DNA of 64,000 bases, from the NCBI RefSeq assembly GCF_026965555.1, contig NZ_CP114040.1, forward strand, positions 992,001 through 1,056,000, in the 5' to 3' direction. The notes below the pieces were generated by a model. That model had not been told where the DNA came from. It did not search any database and was given only the letters and a program-made list of their open reading frames with translations. The first letter of the stretch is position 1. Every line of letters starts with the position of its first letter. The position numbers and the translations under genes were made by a program. The DNA comes from Nannocystis punicea (GTDB lineage Bacteria; Myxococcota_A; Polyangia; Nannocystales; Nannocystaceae). Of the stretch, positions 35,109 to 45,125 are shown in pieces.

Positions 35109-38100
35109 ATGACCCACCTTTCGATGGAGCAAGGAACGGTTCAGATCAAAGGGTATCACGTCCTCGCGAAGACCGGCGAGACGGCAGGCTCGGCCACGTA
35201 TCGCGCCTACCGCGAGGCCGACGGGGCCCGCGTGGCGATGAAGGTGCTGCACACCGATTATACACGGATCGCCGACATCACGCGCCTGAAGCACGCCTAC
35301 GGCATCATCAAGCGCATTGATTCGCAGCGGGTCGTCAAGGTGCTCGATGTCGAGGAGCACGGTGATGGGCTGGTGCTCATCACCGAGTATTTCCCGGGCG
35401 ACGCTCTGTCCGTGAAGAGCCGCGGCGAGCTCGACGTCCGCGCGTTCCTGGACGCCGCCGTCTCGCTGGCCGAAGCCCTGGCCGACATTCACCGGCGCGG
35501 TCTCATCCACGGCGACGTGAGGCCTCCGAACATCCTGCTCGGCGCGGGAGGTCAGGCGAAGCTCACCGGGTTCGGCGTCGATTCCGACGTGACGCGCGAG
35601 AAAGAGGAGATCTATAGCCCCCGCGTGCTCTCGGAGGTGCTCCCGTACATATCGCCCGAGCAGACCGGCCGCATGAACCGCAGCGTGGACTACCGCACCG
35701 ACATGTACTCGCTCGGGGTCGTATTCTACGAGATGCTCGCCGGGCGAAAGCCGTTCGAGTCGACGGACCCGCTCGAACTGATGCACGCGCACATGGCGGT
35801 GAGGCCGGTGCCACCGGCGGAGATCGACCCGCAGGTGCCGGACGCGCTCTCTGCCATCACGATGAAGCTCCTCAGCAAGAACGCCGAAGACCGCTATCAC
35901 AGCGCCAGGGGCCTGGTGGCCGATCTGGAAGAGTGCCGGAGGCAATGGGAACGCAACGGCCGGATCGGGTCGTTCAGCCCCGGCCAATACGACAGGAGAG
36001 ACCTCTTCGAGATCCACCAGAAGCTCTACGGCCGCGAAGAGGACATCCGAACGCTCATCGAGTCGTTCGACAGGGTGCTCCAGGGGAAGCGCGCGATCGT
36101 CCTCGTCTCGGGCTATTCGGGCATCGGCAAGTCGTCTCTCGTGCAGGAGATCCTGAAGCCGCTGGCGCGCGAGAAGGGCTACTACATCAGCGGGAAGTAC
36201 GACCAGCACAACCGCGACACGCCCTACAGCGCCATCGTCCAGGCGTTCGACTCGCTCGTCAGGCAGCTCCTCTCCGAGAGCGAGGAGAGGATCACGAAGT
36301 GGCGGGGCGCCATCCTGGACGCCCTCGGGAGCAACGGGCAGGTCATCTGCGACGTCCTCCCGTGCCTGAAGCACATGCTCGGCGAGCAGGCGCCGGTCCC
36401 CGCGCTCGGCCCGGTCGAGGCCCAGAATCGATTCAACTTATACTTCCAGAAATTCGTCGCGGTATTCGCCAGGCACGCCCATCCGCTCGCGATGTTCATC
36501 GACGACCTGCAATGGGTCGATTCGGCCAGCCTCGGCCTCATCACGGCCATCCTCGGGAGCGAGGGCATGGAGTCGCTGTTCTTTTGCGGTGCTTATCGCG
36601 ACAACGAAGTCGCCCCGACGCATCCGTTCATCGTCGCGCTGGAGGCGCTGCAAAAGAGCGGCCTCGAGGTGGTGCACATCGTCCTCGGACCCCTCCGGCT
36701 GGTCCACCTGCTCGAGCTCATCCACGACAGCCTGCAGATCTCCGACGGACGCGCGCTCGCCAGCGCCGTCTTGAAGAAGACCGGGGGCAACCCGTTCTTC
36801 GTCAAGCAGTTCATGAGGCATCTTTACGAGACGAAGGTCCTCGTCTTCGAGCCCAAGGCGGGCTGGCGCTGGGACCTGCTGCAAATCGCCCGGCTGGAGT
36901 ACACCGACAACGTCCTCAGCCTCATGGCGGAGACCATTCGTCGCCTGCCCCAGGCGACGCAGGAGGTGCTGCGGCTGGCCGCGACGATCGGCAACATGTT
37001 CGACCTGGACGTCCTGAACACCGTCAGCGAGCACCCGCCCGAGGAGACGTACGGGAGCCTCGACAGGGCCCTCGGTGAAGGTTTGATCGTGAGGGCCGAC
37101 GGGCAGTACCGCTTCGCGCATGACAAGATCCAGGAGGCGGCCTACTCGCTGATCCCGGCGGCAGACCGACCGGCGTTTCACTACCGGATCGCAAAGCTCC
37201 TGCTCGGCAGGCTGGACCCCGGCGCGGGGCGCAACCTGTTCGATATCGTCAATCACTTGAACAGCGCGGGCGACCTGATCCAGGCCGCGCAAGAGCGCAT
37301 GCAATCGGCCAGGCTCAACCTGGAGGCCGCCAGGCGAGCCGAGGAGTCGGCGGCCTTCACCGCGGCCTTGAAGTACCTGGAGCACGGCATGACCATGTTG
37401 TCCGCGGACGCGTGGGCCTCCGAGTACGAGCTGGCGTTCGTGTATCACACGAAGAAGGGGTTGATGGAGTCGCTCTGCGGGCGGCACGACGACGCGCTGG
37501 CGACCCTCTCGGGCTGCCTCGATCATGCGAAGGGGCGCCTCCACAAGACCGAGGTGCGGCGCCTGAAGACGAGCGTGGAGATCCTCAAGAACGATCTGCC
37601 CGCGGCCCTGGAAGAGGGGCTCGCGGCCCTTCGGGCGTTCGACATCCATTTGCCGCCCTACCCCGACGACAGCATGCTCGCCGCCGAGTTCGAGCGGACG
37701 ATCGCCATCATCGGCGACCGTCCCGTCGCATCTCTCGTCGACCTGCCCGCCCTGGACGATCCCGAGATCGCCGTCCTGCAGGACGTCCTGCAGGAGATGT
37801 TCTCGCCGACCTATCAGCTCGGGACCAACAATTTCGGGATCACGGTGATGCGGATCCTGCAGAATACGATCGAGCACGGGATCTCGCGGAACTCGATCTA
37901 CGCGTACGTGAATTTCGGGACGATCCTGTGCGCCAGGCTCGACATCGAGAAGGGCCACGAGTTCGGGCGGGCGGCGGTCCGCCTCAACGAGCTCCATCCG
38001 GACAAGAAGTCCGAGTCCATGCTGTGCAACATGTGGGGGGCGTGGGTCCAGCACTGGAAGGACACCTACGAGCACTCGAAGGCGTCCCTGCGCAAGGGCA

Positions 38101-40499
38101 TCCACGCGGGCATCGAGACGGGGCAATACATCTGGGCCTTCTACAACACGTGCAACGCGTGCATGAACAGCCTGCTCCGCGGGACCCACCTGCGCGAGGT
38201 CTTCGAGGAGGCGAAGCTGTACCTGCCGCTCTGCAAGCTCGACAAGTTCAACGCGATCACGTGGATGGTCGGGGCGGTCGCGCGGTACGCCGAGGAGTTC
38301 GGCGCGCCGGCCGAAGGCGAGCCGACGCACGCGGCGTGGGCGGACCTCGACGCTGTGACCGCGGAGGCCCGCAGGATCAACAACCAGGCGTCCCTCTACT
38401 TCTTGAACATCTTCGACGTCCTCGCCGGCGTGTTCCAGGGCGCGTACGAAGAGGTGGCGCGGATCTGGGGCTCGACCGACCCGGGGCGCCTGGGAATGCT
38501 CGCGGCGTGGCACGCGAGCCCCTGCTATTATTATTATGGCGGGCTGGCCTTCGCGCGCGCCGCAGGGACCGCCGCCCCGGCGCTGCGAGAAGCATACCTC
38601 GCGCGGCTCGGGGAGTGCGCGCGCAAGGTGGAGCTGTGGGCGCGGTTCGGCCCGGCGAGCTTCGGCCACCGCAGCCTGATCCTGCAGGCAGAGCTCGCCC
38701 GGGTCGAGGGGCGCGAGGATGCGGGCGCTCTTTACGACTGTGGGATCGCCGCCGCGCGGGAGGGGCGATTCCTGCATGATGCGGCGCTGGCCAGCGAGCT
38801 GTGTGCGCGCCATTACCTCGACCTCCGCAGAGAATTCCTGGCGTGCGCCTACATGACCGAGGCGCATCGCCTGTACGCGCGCTGGGGGGCCGTTCGGATC
38901 GCGGAGCGCCTGGAGAGAGACTTCCCGCGCCTCCTCCGGCGCGAGGCGACGCACCGGCGGGCGGCCAGGCACGTCGAGATGGACTTCGCGACCGTGCTCA
39001 AGGCCTCGCAGGCGGTCTCCGGCGAGCTCGTCCTCGACCGGCTCATCGAGACGCTGCTGACGATCGCGGTCGAGACCGCGGGCGCGGAGCGAGGCCTCTT
39101 GCTCCGCCCTCGTGGCGCCGAATGCGACATCGAGGCCGAGGTCGTCGTCGTGCGCGACCGGGTCGAGGTCAGCCTGCGCCAAGCTCCCATCACCCCGGCC
39201 GATCTCCCCACTGCCATTCTGCATTATGTGATGCGCACGCGGGAGACCGTGATCCTCGACGACGCCGCCGCGCCCAACCTGTTCTCGGACGACGCCTATG
39301 TGCACGAGCGGCGCCCCCGCTCCGTGCTCTGCCTCGCCCTGGTGAAACAGGGCACGCTGGTGGGAGTGCTCTATCTCGAGAACAACCTGACCCCGCGCGT
39401 CTTCACCGCCGACCGGATCGCCATGCTGGAGCTCCTGGCGTCGCAGTCGGCCATCTCGCTGGAGAACGCCCGCCTCTATACCGAGCTGCAGCGAGAGAAC
39501 AGCGAGCGCAAGCGGGCGGAGCTGGCGCTGCGGGAGCGGGAAGCGCGGATCCGGTGCCTGGTGGACTCCAATATCATCGGCATCGCGTTCTGGGACCTGG
39601 ATGGCCGGATCACGTACGCGAACGACACATTTCTGCGCTTCATTGGCTATAGCCGGCAGGATGTGGTCTCCGGGAGCGTCTACTGGACGAAGTGCACGCC
39701 GCCGGAATTTCACGCGGCCGACGAGCGAGCGCTGGAGGAGATGCGTTTGACGGGCGAGTTCAGGCCCTTCGAGAAAGAGTATCTCCGGAGGGACGGCAGC
39801 CGCATCCCGGTGCTCCTCGGCGGTGCGCGATTCGGCGGGTCGGCGAGCGAGGGGGTGGCGTTCTGCCTCGATTTGACCGAGCGCAAGCAGGCGGAGGAGC
39901 GCCAGAAGCTGTTGCTGAACGAGCTGAACCACCGGGTGAAGAACACGCTGGCGATCGTGCAGGCGATCGCCGCGCAGACGCTGCGCACGACGGACTCGCC
40001 CAGGGCCTTCGCAGAGGCCTTCGGGGCCCGGCTCCTGGCCCTGTCCCAGACGCACAACCTCTTGAACGAGGCCTCCTGGCAGAGCGCCAGCCTCCGCGAC
40101 ATCGTCGGCGCCGAGCTGGCGCTGTACTCCGATGGCGACGCCGGCCGCTTCAGCCTGGCCGGCCAGGACGTGCGCCTACGCCCGGAGGCGGCGGTGACGC
40201 TCGGCATGGTCTTCCACGAGCTGTCGACCAACGCGGCCAAGTACGGAGCGCTGTCCGTGCCGTCCGGCCACGTCGATGTCGCGTGGAACGTGAACACCTG
40301 CGCGGCCGAACGGCGGATCCACCTGGAATGGCACGAGATGCACGGGCCGCCGACGCAGGCGCCACGCCGCAAGGGGTTCGGTTCGCGCCTGATCGAACGG
40401 GACCTCGAGCGACAGTTCGCCGGCGCAGTGCGCCTCGAGTTCCTGCCCGAGGGAGTGCGTTGCGTGATGGACCTGCCCCTGGATCGCGTAGCCGTATGA
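35109..40499 (+). CDS. Hybrid Ser/Thr-kinase-like / AAA ATPase / GAF-PAS / histidine kinase
   Basis: 1796-residue cytoplasmic sensor. Order: protein-kinase fold (1-270), with VAMKVL Lys45, catalytic loop HGDVRPPNILL with Asp136, SPEQTGRMN; P-loop ATPase (GYSGIGKSS, 335-343; FIDDLQWVD); a long helical TPR-like region; GAF domain (about 1295-1450); PAS (about 1475-1600); and an HWE/HisKA_2 kinase with ELNHRVKNTL, His1608, and FHELSTNAAKYGAL. The DFG motif reads GFG (154-156), lacking the magnesium-binding Asp, so the first domain is probably a pseudokinase that senses or scaffolds. Its stop overlaps the start of the response regulator (ATGA at 40496-40499), so the two form a coupled two-component pair. 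Confidence 0.92.
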   Translation: MTHLSMEQGTVQIKGYHVLAKTGETAGSATYRAYREADGARVAMKVLHTDYTRIADITRLKHAYGIIKRIDSQRVVKVLDVEEHGDGLVLITEYFPGDALSVKSRGELDVRAFLDAAVSLAEALADIHRRGLIHGDVRPPNILLGAGGQAKLTGFGVDSDVTREKEEIYSPRVLSEVLPYISPEQTGRMNRSVDYRTDMYSLGVVFYEMLAGRKPFESTDPLELMHAHMAVRPVPPAEIDPQVPDALSAITMKLLSKNAEDRYHSARGLVADLEECRRQWERNGRIGSFSPGQYDRRDLFEIHQKLYGREEDIRTLIESFDRVLQGKRAIVLVSGYSGIGKSSLVQEILKPLAREKGYYISGKYDQHNRDTPYSAIVQAFDSLVRQLLSESEERITKWRGAILDALGSNGQVICDVLPCLKHMLGEQAPVPALGPVEAQNRFNLYFQKFVAVFARHAHPLAMFIDDLQWVDSASLGLITAILGSEGMESLFFCGAYRDNEVAPTHPFIVALEALQKSGLEVVHIVLGPLRLVHLLELIHDSLQISDGRALASAVLKKTGGNPFFVKQFMRHLYETKVLVFEPKAGWRWDLLQIARLEYTDNVLSLMAETIRRLPQATQEVLRLAATIGNMFDLDVLNTVSEHPPEETYGSLDRALGEGLIVRADGQYRFAHDKIQEAAYSLIPAADRPAFHYRIAKLLLGRLDPGAGRNLFDIVNHLNSAGDLIQAAQERMQSARLNLEAARRAEESAAFTAALKYLEHGMTMLSADAWASEYELAFVYHTKKGLMESLCGRHDDALATLSGCLDHAKGRLHKTEVRRLKTSVEILKNDLPAALEEGLAALRAFDIHLPPYPDDSMLAAEFERTIAIIGDRPVASLVDLPALDDPEIAVLQDVLQEMFSPTYQLGTNNFGITVMRILQNTIEHGISRNSIYAYVNFGTILCARLDIEKGHEFGRAAVRLNELHPDKKSESMLCNMWGAWVQHWKDTYEHSKASLRKGIHAGIETGQYIWAFYNTCNACMNSLLRGTHLREVFEEAKLYLPLCKLDKFNAITWMVGAVARYAEEFGAPAEGEPTHAAWADLDAVTAEARRINNQASLYFLNIFDVLAGVFQGAYEEVARIWGSTDPGRLGMLAAWHASPCYYYYGGLAFARAAGTAAPALREAYLARLGECARKVELWARFGPASFGHRSLILQAELARVEGREDAGALYDCGIAAAREGRFLHDAALASELCARHYLDLRREFLACAYMTEAHRLYARWGAVRIAERLERDFPRLLRREATHRRAARHVEMDFATVLKASQAVSGELVLDRLIETLLTIAVETAGAERGLLLRPRGAECDIEAEVVVVRDRVEVSLRQAPITPADLPTAILHYVMRTRETVILDDAAAPNLFSDDAYVHERRPRSVLCLALVKQGTLVGVLYLENNLTPRVFTADRIAMLELLASQSAISLENARLYTELQRENSERKRAELALREREARIRCLVDSNIIGIAFWDLDGRITYANDTFLRFIGYSRQDVVSGSVYWTKCTPPEFHAADERALEEMRLTGEFRPFEKEYLRRDGSRIPVLLGGARFGGSASEGVAFCLDLTERKQAEERQKLLLNELNHRVKNTLAIVQAIAAQTLRTTDSPRAFAEAFGARLLALSQTHNLLNEASWQSASLRDIVGAELALYSDGDAGRFSLAGQDVRLRPEAAVTLGMVFHELSTNAAKYGALSVPSGHVDVAWNVNTCAAERRIHLEWHEMHGPPTQAPRRKGFGSRLIERDLERQFAGAVRLEFLPEGVRCVMDLPLDRVAV

Positions 40500-40888
40500 C
40501 GAACTCGGAGCTCCAGAACGCGGGCGTGCTGCAGGGACTACGGGTCCTCATCGTCGAAGATGAACCGATGCTCGCCGCGTTCCTCGAAGACGCCCTGACC
40601 GACCTCGGCTGCGAGGTGATCGGCCCGGCCTTGAACATGAAGGACGCGCTTCGGTTGGCCCGCGAGGCGCGGATCGACGGAGCAGGCCTGGACATCAACG
40701 TCGCCGGCGAGGAGGTCTATCCCGTGGCCGACGTCCTGGCCGAGCGGGGCCTACCGTTCGTCTTCATGACCGGGTACGGAGAAGCAGGGCTGCGCGAGTC
40801 CGATCGCGGCCGGCCAGTGTTGCAGAAGCCGTACAGCTTCGATCGACTGGTGGAAATCATGAGACAGTGGCGCTCGTTCTCGTGCTGA
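40496..40888 (+). CDS. Single-domain response regulator
   Basis: 130-residue receiver domain with no output domain. Acidic pair EDE at 21-23, phospho-acceptor Asp66 in GAGLDINVAG, Thr in FMTGYG, and Lys111 in VLQKPY. Its ATG overlaps the hybrid kinase stop by four bases, so it is almost certainly phosphorylated by that HWE-type kinase; stand-alone receivers of this type are common partners of HWE kinases and act by protein-protein contact. The downstream target is not visible. Confidence 0.93.
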   Translation: MTNSELQNAGVLQGLRVLIVEDEPMLAAFLEDALTDLGCEVIGPALNMKDALRLAREARIDGAGLDINVAGEEVYPVADVLAERGLPFVFMTGYGEAGLRESDRGRPVLQKPYSFDRLVEIMRQWRSFSC

Positions 40889-40938
40889 TACCGAAATGGT
40901 ATTGGACCGGCCCCGGCGGTCGGGCGCACGCTCGTGGC

Positions 40939-41700
40939 ATGTCGGTGACGATTTACGGGCCGCGGGAGATCGCGGCGATCGAGCGCGCGGGGGCGGCCGC
41001 GGCGGGGACGCTGGCGTACGTGGCGGAGCGGCTGCGGGCGGGGGTGACGACGGCGCAGATCGACGCGTGGGTGCGCGAGGACACGGCGCGGCGCGGCGGG
41101 CGGCCGAGTCAGCTGGGCTATCGCGGGGCGGGGCCGGGGCCGTTTCCGGCGAGCGTGTGCACGAGCCGCAACGAGGTGGTGTGTCACGGGGTGCCGCGGG
41201 CCGACGTGGTGCTGGAGGACGGCGACATCGTCAACGTCGACGTGACGACCGAGCTCGACGGGTTCCACGGCGACACCTCGGCGACGTTCTGCATCGGCGC
41301 GGTGTCGGCGGAGGCGCAGACGCTGGTGGCGACCACGCGGGCGGCCCGCGACGCCGGGATCGCGGCGGTGCGACCGGGCGCGCGGCTCGGGGACATCGGC
41401 GCGGCGATCGTCGAGGTCGCGCGGCGCGGCGGCTACGGGGTGGTGAGCGACTTCGGCGGCCACGGGATCGGCCGGCACATGCACGAGCCGCCGCACATCC
41501 CCCACGTCGGCCGCCCGGGCACCGGCCTGCGCCTGCGCGAGGGGATGGTGTTCACGATCGAGCCGATGCTGACCGTCGGGACCGCCGAGGTCGAGGTCCT
41601 CAAGGACGGCTGGACGGTCGTCACCACCGACCGCAAGTGGAGCGCGCAGTTCGAACACACGATCTGCGTCACCGCCGACGGGGCGCGTGTGTTGACGTGA
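40939..41700 (+). CDS. map: Methionine aminopeptidase, type I
   Basis: 253-residue enzyme that removes the initiator Met from new proteins. The five metal ligands are in place: Asp in NVDVTTELDGF, Asp in GDTSATF, His in GHGIGRHMHE, Glu in TIEPMLTV and Glu in AQFEHTICV. ATG 40939 follows the response regulator by 50 bases; no link in function is needed. It lacks the N-terminal SH3-binding or zinc extension found in some members. It may be a second copy beside a ribosomal-operon map gene, which the window does not show. Confidence 0.93.
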   Translation: MSVTIYGPREIAAIERAGAAAAGTLAYVAERLRAGVTTAQIDAWVREDTARRGGRPSQLGYRGAGPGPFPASVCTSRNEVVCHGVPRADVVLEDGDIVNVDVTTELDGFHGDTSATFCIGAVSAEAQTLVATTRAARDAGIAAVRPGARLGDIGAAIVEVARRGGYGVVSDFGGHGIGRHMHEPPHIPHVGRPGTGLRLREGMVFTIEPMLTVGTAEVEVLKDGWTVVTTDRKWSAQFEHTICVTADGARVLT

Positions 41701-41707
41701 CCGAAGG

Positions 41708-41729
41708 GGCATGTCCTGCGGGACATGCC
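41708..41729. terminator. Perfect 9-bp hairpin GGCATGTCC-TGCG-GGACATGCC
   Basis: Nine paired bases with a TGCG loop, eight bases past the map stop codon and facing a convergent gene. The best-formed member of the dispersed CATGTCC family. Probable two-way terminator together with the next palindrome. Confidence 0.6.
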
Positions 41730-41777
41730 GTGCCGGGGGCCGGCGCGTAGGCCCGGCTCCTCATTGAACATAGCCTG

Positions 41778-41789
41778 CGGGACATGTCC
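41778..41789. terminator. GGGACATGTCCC palindrome
   Basis: Perfect 12-base palindrome, 17 bases past the stop of the convergent acyl-CoA dehydrogenase gene (minus strand). Second element in the same intergenic gap. Confidence 0.5.
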
Positions 41790-41805
41790 CGTAGGTCAGA
41801 TCCGC

Positions 41806-42966
<1,161 letters not shown>

Positions 42967-43027
42967 GTCGAAGCAAAGGTTGGCACCGCTCGGCGCCCGC
43001 GCAGAAGCCCGCCGGGCGTGCGATGGC

Positions 43028-43807
43028 TCATCGCTGCGGCTGCTCACCGGGCTCGTGAGTCGCGTCAGCGGGCGCCTCACGCCGCGGCTCGACCAGTTTG
43101 GCCCGCACGTAGGCCTCGTAGTCGGCGCGCATCGGCAGCTCGAGGTCGGGGGAGATCCACGGCCGCTCGTCGGCGTCGCGGGTCCACGCCAGGCCGACGC
43201 CGCGGCGCTGCCACGCCGGCAACTCGGCGAAGTGAGTGCCGGCGCGGAACAGCAGCTCGTGCCGCGCGTCGGGCCCGAGGCCCGCGAGCGCGGCGGTCGC
43301 TTCGCCCTCGCTGCGGCCGGCCGCTCGCAAGGCCCAGTAACAGTGCGCGTTCAGGCAATTGCGGGCGGCGTCGTCGGCTCGCCAGCGGAAGTAGTCGACC
43401 ACGCGATCGACGTCGGGCAGCTCGGCGACGCGGCAGTCGAAGCAGACGACCTGGCCGAGCAGCAGGCTGAACTTGGCGCTCGCCTCGCCGGCGAGGATCG
43501 AGTGGTACTTGCGCAGCAGGCGGCCGAACGCGCGCTCGCGCGGGTGGAACAGCAGCGAGATCTCGTCGCTCTGCGTGTAGGCGTAGACGACCTGAAAGCC
43601 GCACTGCATGAGGTGGCGCGCCGTGTCGATCATCATGTCGCGCACGCGGACGTCGTACGGCCGCGCGAGCTCCGGCAGGCGCTCCTTGGTGAGCTGGCTG
43701 AAGCCGCGGCCGTCGAGCCGCGCGACCATGTGAAAGCCCGGCGGGACGCGGCGGTCGCTCGCGGTCTCGAACGGGCGCAGGCGGCCCGAGAGGTCGTCGC
43801 TCTTCAT
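43028..43807 (-). CDS. Thg1-like protein (tRNA-His guanylyltransferase family, 3'-5' polymerase)
   Basis: 259 residues. Family marks are MVARLDGRGFSQLTK with metal-binding Asp32 and VYAYTQSDEISLLF with Asp81/Glu82, followed by CFDCRVAELPD and NCLNAHCYWALR. Bacterial Thg1-like proteins add nucleotides to the 5' end of RNA in the 3'-to-5' direction, mainly to repair truncated tRNAs; myxobacterial members are known. Its ATG overlaps the stop of the polynucleotide-kinase-like gene (TCAT at 43804-43807). The coupling suggests the kinase prepares 5' ends for this enzyme; that link is inference. Confidence 0.9.
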   Translation of the reverse strand: MKSDDLSGRLRPFETASDRRVPPGFHMVARLDGRGFSQLTKERLPELARPYDVRVRDMMIDTARHLMQCGFQVVYAYTQSDEISLLFHPRERAFGRLLRKYHSILAGEASAKFSLLLGQVVCFDCRVAELPDVDRVVDYFRWRADDAARNCLNAHCYWALRAAGRSEGEATAALAGLGPDARHELLFRAGTHFAELPAWQRRGVGLAWTRDADERPWISPDLELPMRADYEAYVRAKLVEPRREAPADATHEPGEQPQR

Positions 43808-44295
43808 CGGGCCTCCTCGCTCGCCGGGGCCTCGTCGGCGCGCCAGGCCTCGACCACGAACTCGCCGGCGTCGTCGATGCGCACGTAGTGGAGGACGTCG
43901 AAGCCCTCGTCGCGGCGCGGCGGGACCAGCCGCGCGGCGGTGCCGAGGACGCCGCGGTCGGGCACGCGCTGGGCCTCGGAGCGCCCGGCGTTGCGCGCGA
44001 GCGCGGGGGCGACGCGCGACTGGAAGTAATAGCCGACGACGACGAAGCCGGCGGCCCGCGCCGGGGCGATGTAGCGGGCCCGCTCGGCGGGCGTGGGGCT
44101 GGTGTTGTCGATGACCACCGACTGGCCGCAGCGCAGGCAGGCGTCGAACAGGGTGGCCTCGCGGTGACGCGTGCGCACGAGGTCGAGGCCGATCCGCAGG
44201 TGGCTGTGGAACAGCCGCCGCTGGAAGAAGGTGCTCTTGCCGGTGGCCTGGATCCCGCAAAAGATCACGAGCTCGGGCGGCGGTGCGGCGGTCAC
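43804..44295 (-). CDS. P-loop kinase, polynucleotide-5'-kinase-like
   Basis: 163-residue ATPase. Walker A is GIQATGKST (14-22), then RIGLDLVRTR and QSVVIDNTSPTPAERARYI, the pattern of the kinase domain in PNKP-type polynucleotide kinases that phosphorylate 5'-OH ends. A lid with arginines follows (RVAPALARNAGR). GTG start at 44295 overlaps the stop of the DUF1338 gene, and its own stop overlaps the Thg1-like start, so all three are translationally coupled. No phosphatase or ligase domain is fused. Nucleic-acid specificity (RNA or DNA) is not given by sequence; RNA is favoured by the neighbour. Confidence 0.85.
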   Translation of the reverse strand: MTAAPPPELVIFCGIQATGKSTFFQRRLFHSHLRIGLDLVRTRHREATLFDACLRCGQSVVIDNTSPTPAERARYIAPARAAGFVVVGYYFQSRVAPALARNAGRSEAQRVPDRGVLGTAARLVPPRRDEGFDVLHYVRIDDAGEFVVEAWRADEAPASEEAR

Positions 44296-45095
44296 GTGGC
44301 GAGCCTCCGGTCGGTGCTCTCGAAGATCTTGTCGGCCGAACCCTCGATGAAGCCGCGGAACAGCCGGCCGTCGGGGCCGGGCCAGCGGCGCGCGAACTCG
44401 TAGTAGCAGGCGGGCACGGCGAAGCGGCCGTCGCTGAACTCGACGTCGACGAGGTCGGCCAGAGTCGACGATTGCTCGAGGCCCTGGGCCGGCGAGCCCT
44501 TGATCTCGCCGCCCTCGCCGTTGAGGCGCAGGCCGTGAGCCTTGAGGAACTCGCCCAGGCGCGCGAGGTCGCCCAGGCGGACGAGCGCGTGGACGGCCAC
44601 GGTGAAGTGGTTGGCCCGCCAGCCGAACGCGGCCAGCCAGGCGGCGTACTCGCTCTCGCGCCGCAGCGCCTCGACCTCGGCGTGGGCGACCCGCCACGGG
44701 CGGCCGAGCGCGCACAGGTCTGGCGCCTGGAACATGTCCTCGGGGACCTGTTCCAAGAGGCTTCTCACTCTGTCCTGAAGGGCAGGCGAAAACGCGCCGA
44801 GGTCGAGCTCGCTGATGAACACGAGCGGGAGGGCGGGGTCGTCGTGGGCGAAGTGACGGGCGACCAGGCGCTTGCCGGGGAAGCGGTACGCGCCGGCGGC
44901 GCGGTAGCCGGCGCGCACGAACGGGCGCGCGAGAACGTCGATGTCGCAGCGCGGATCGGCCCAGGTGCGCAGGGCGACGTGGTCGTCGACGACGCGCTCG
45001 CCGGCCGCGGCCAGGAGGGCGTCGATCCGGTCGACCTGTGGGTTCAGGGCGGCGTAGTCGCGCCTCAGGCGATCGAGGAGGTCGCGGAGCTCCAT
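44292..45095 (-). CDS. DUF1338 family protein (2-oxoadipate dioxygenase/decarboxylase-like)
   Basis: 267 residues matching the DUF1338 pattern: ERVVDDHVALRTW, GAYRFPGKRLVARHFAH, LVFISELDLGAF, NHFTVAVHALVRLG, GEIKGSPAQGLEQSSTLAD, CYYEFARRW and GFIEGSADKIFEST. The characterised relative (HglS/YdcJ) is an Fe(II) enzyme turning 2-oxoadipate into 2-hydroxyglutarate in lysine breakdown; the His and Glu ligands of that fold are compatible here. Why it leads a kinase/Thg1-like operon is unclear. A CATGTCC hairpin at 44729-44754 lies inside the coding region and is read as EQVPEDMFQ. Confidence 0.88.
   Translation of the reverse strand: MELRDLLDRLRRDYAALNPQVDRIDALLAAAGERVVDDHVALRTWADPRCDIDVLARPFVRAGYRAAGAYRFPGKRLVARHFAHDDPALPLVFISELDLGAFSPALQDRVRSLLEQVPEDMFQAPDLCALGRPWRVAHAEVEALRRESEYAAWLAAFGWRANHFTVAVHALVRLGDLARLGEFLKAHGLRLNGEGGEIKGSPAQGLEQSSTLADLVDVEFSDGRFAVPACYYEFARRWPGPDGRLFRGFIEGSADKIFESTDRRLAT
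44729..44754. repeat. CATGTCC hairpin inside the DUF1338 gene
   Basis: GGAACATGTCC and GGACCTGTTCC pair at 10 of 11 positions around a TCGG loop. Same family as the intergenic hairpins, but here within an open reading frame. Confidence 0.6.
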
Positions 45096-45125
45096 GCCGG
45101 CGAGGATAGCGCTTGCGGCGGCGGC

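Noticed and set aside
36438..40055. 1205-residue minus-strand open frame over the hybrid kinase
   Set aside because: Antisense of a clearly domain-rich protein; no motif of its own.
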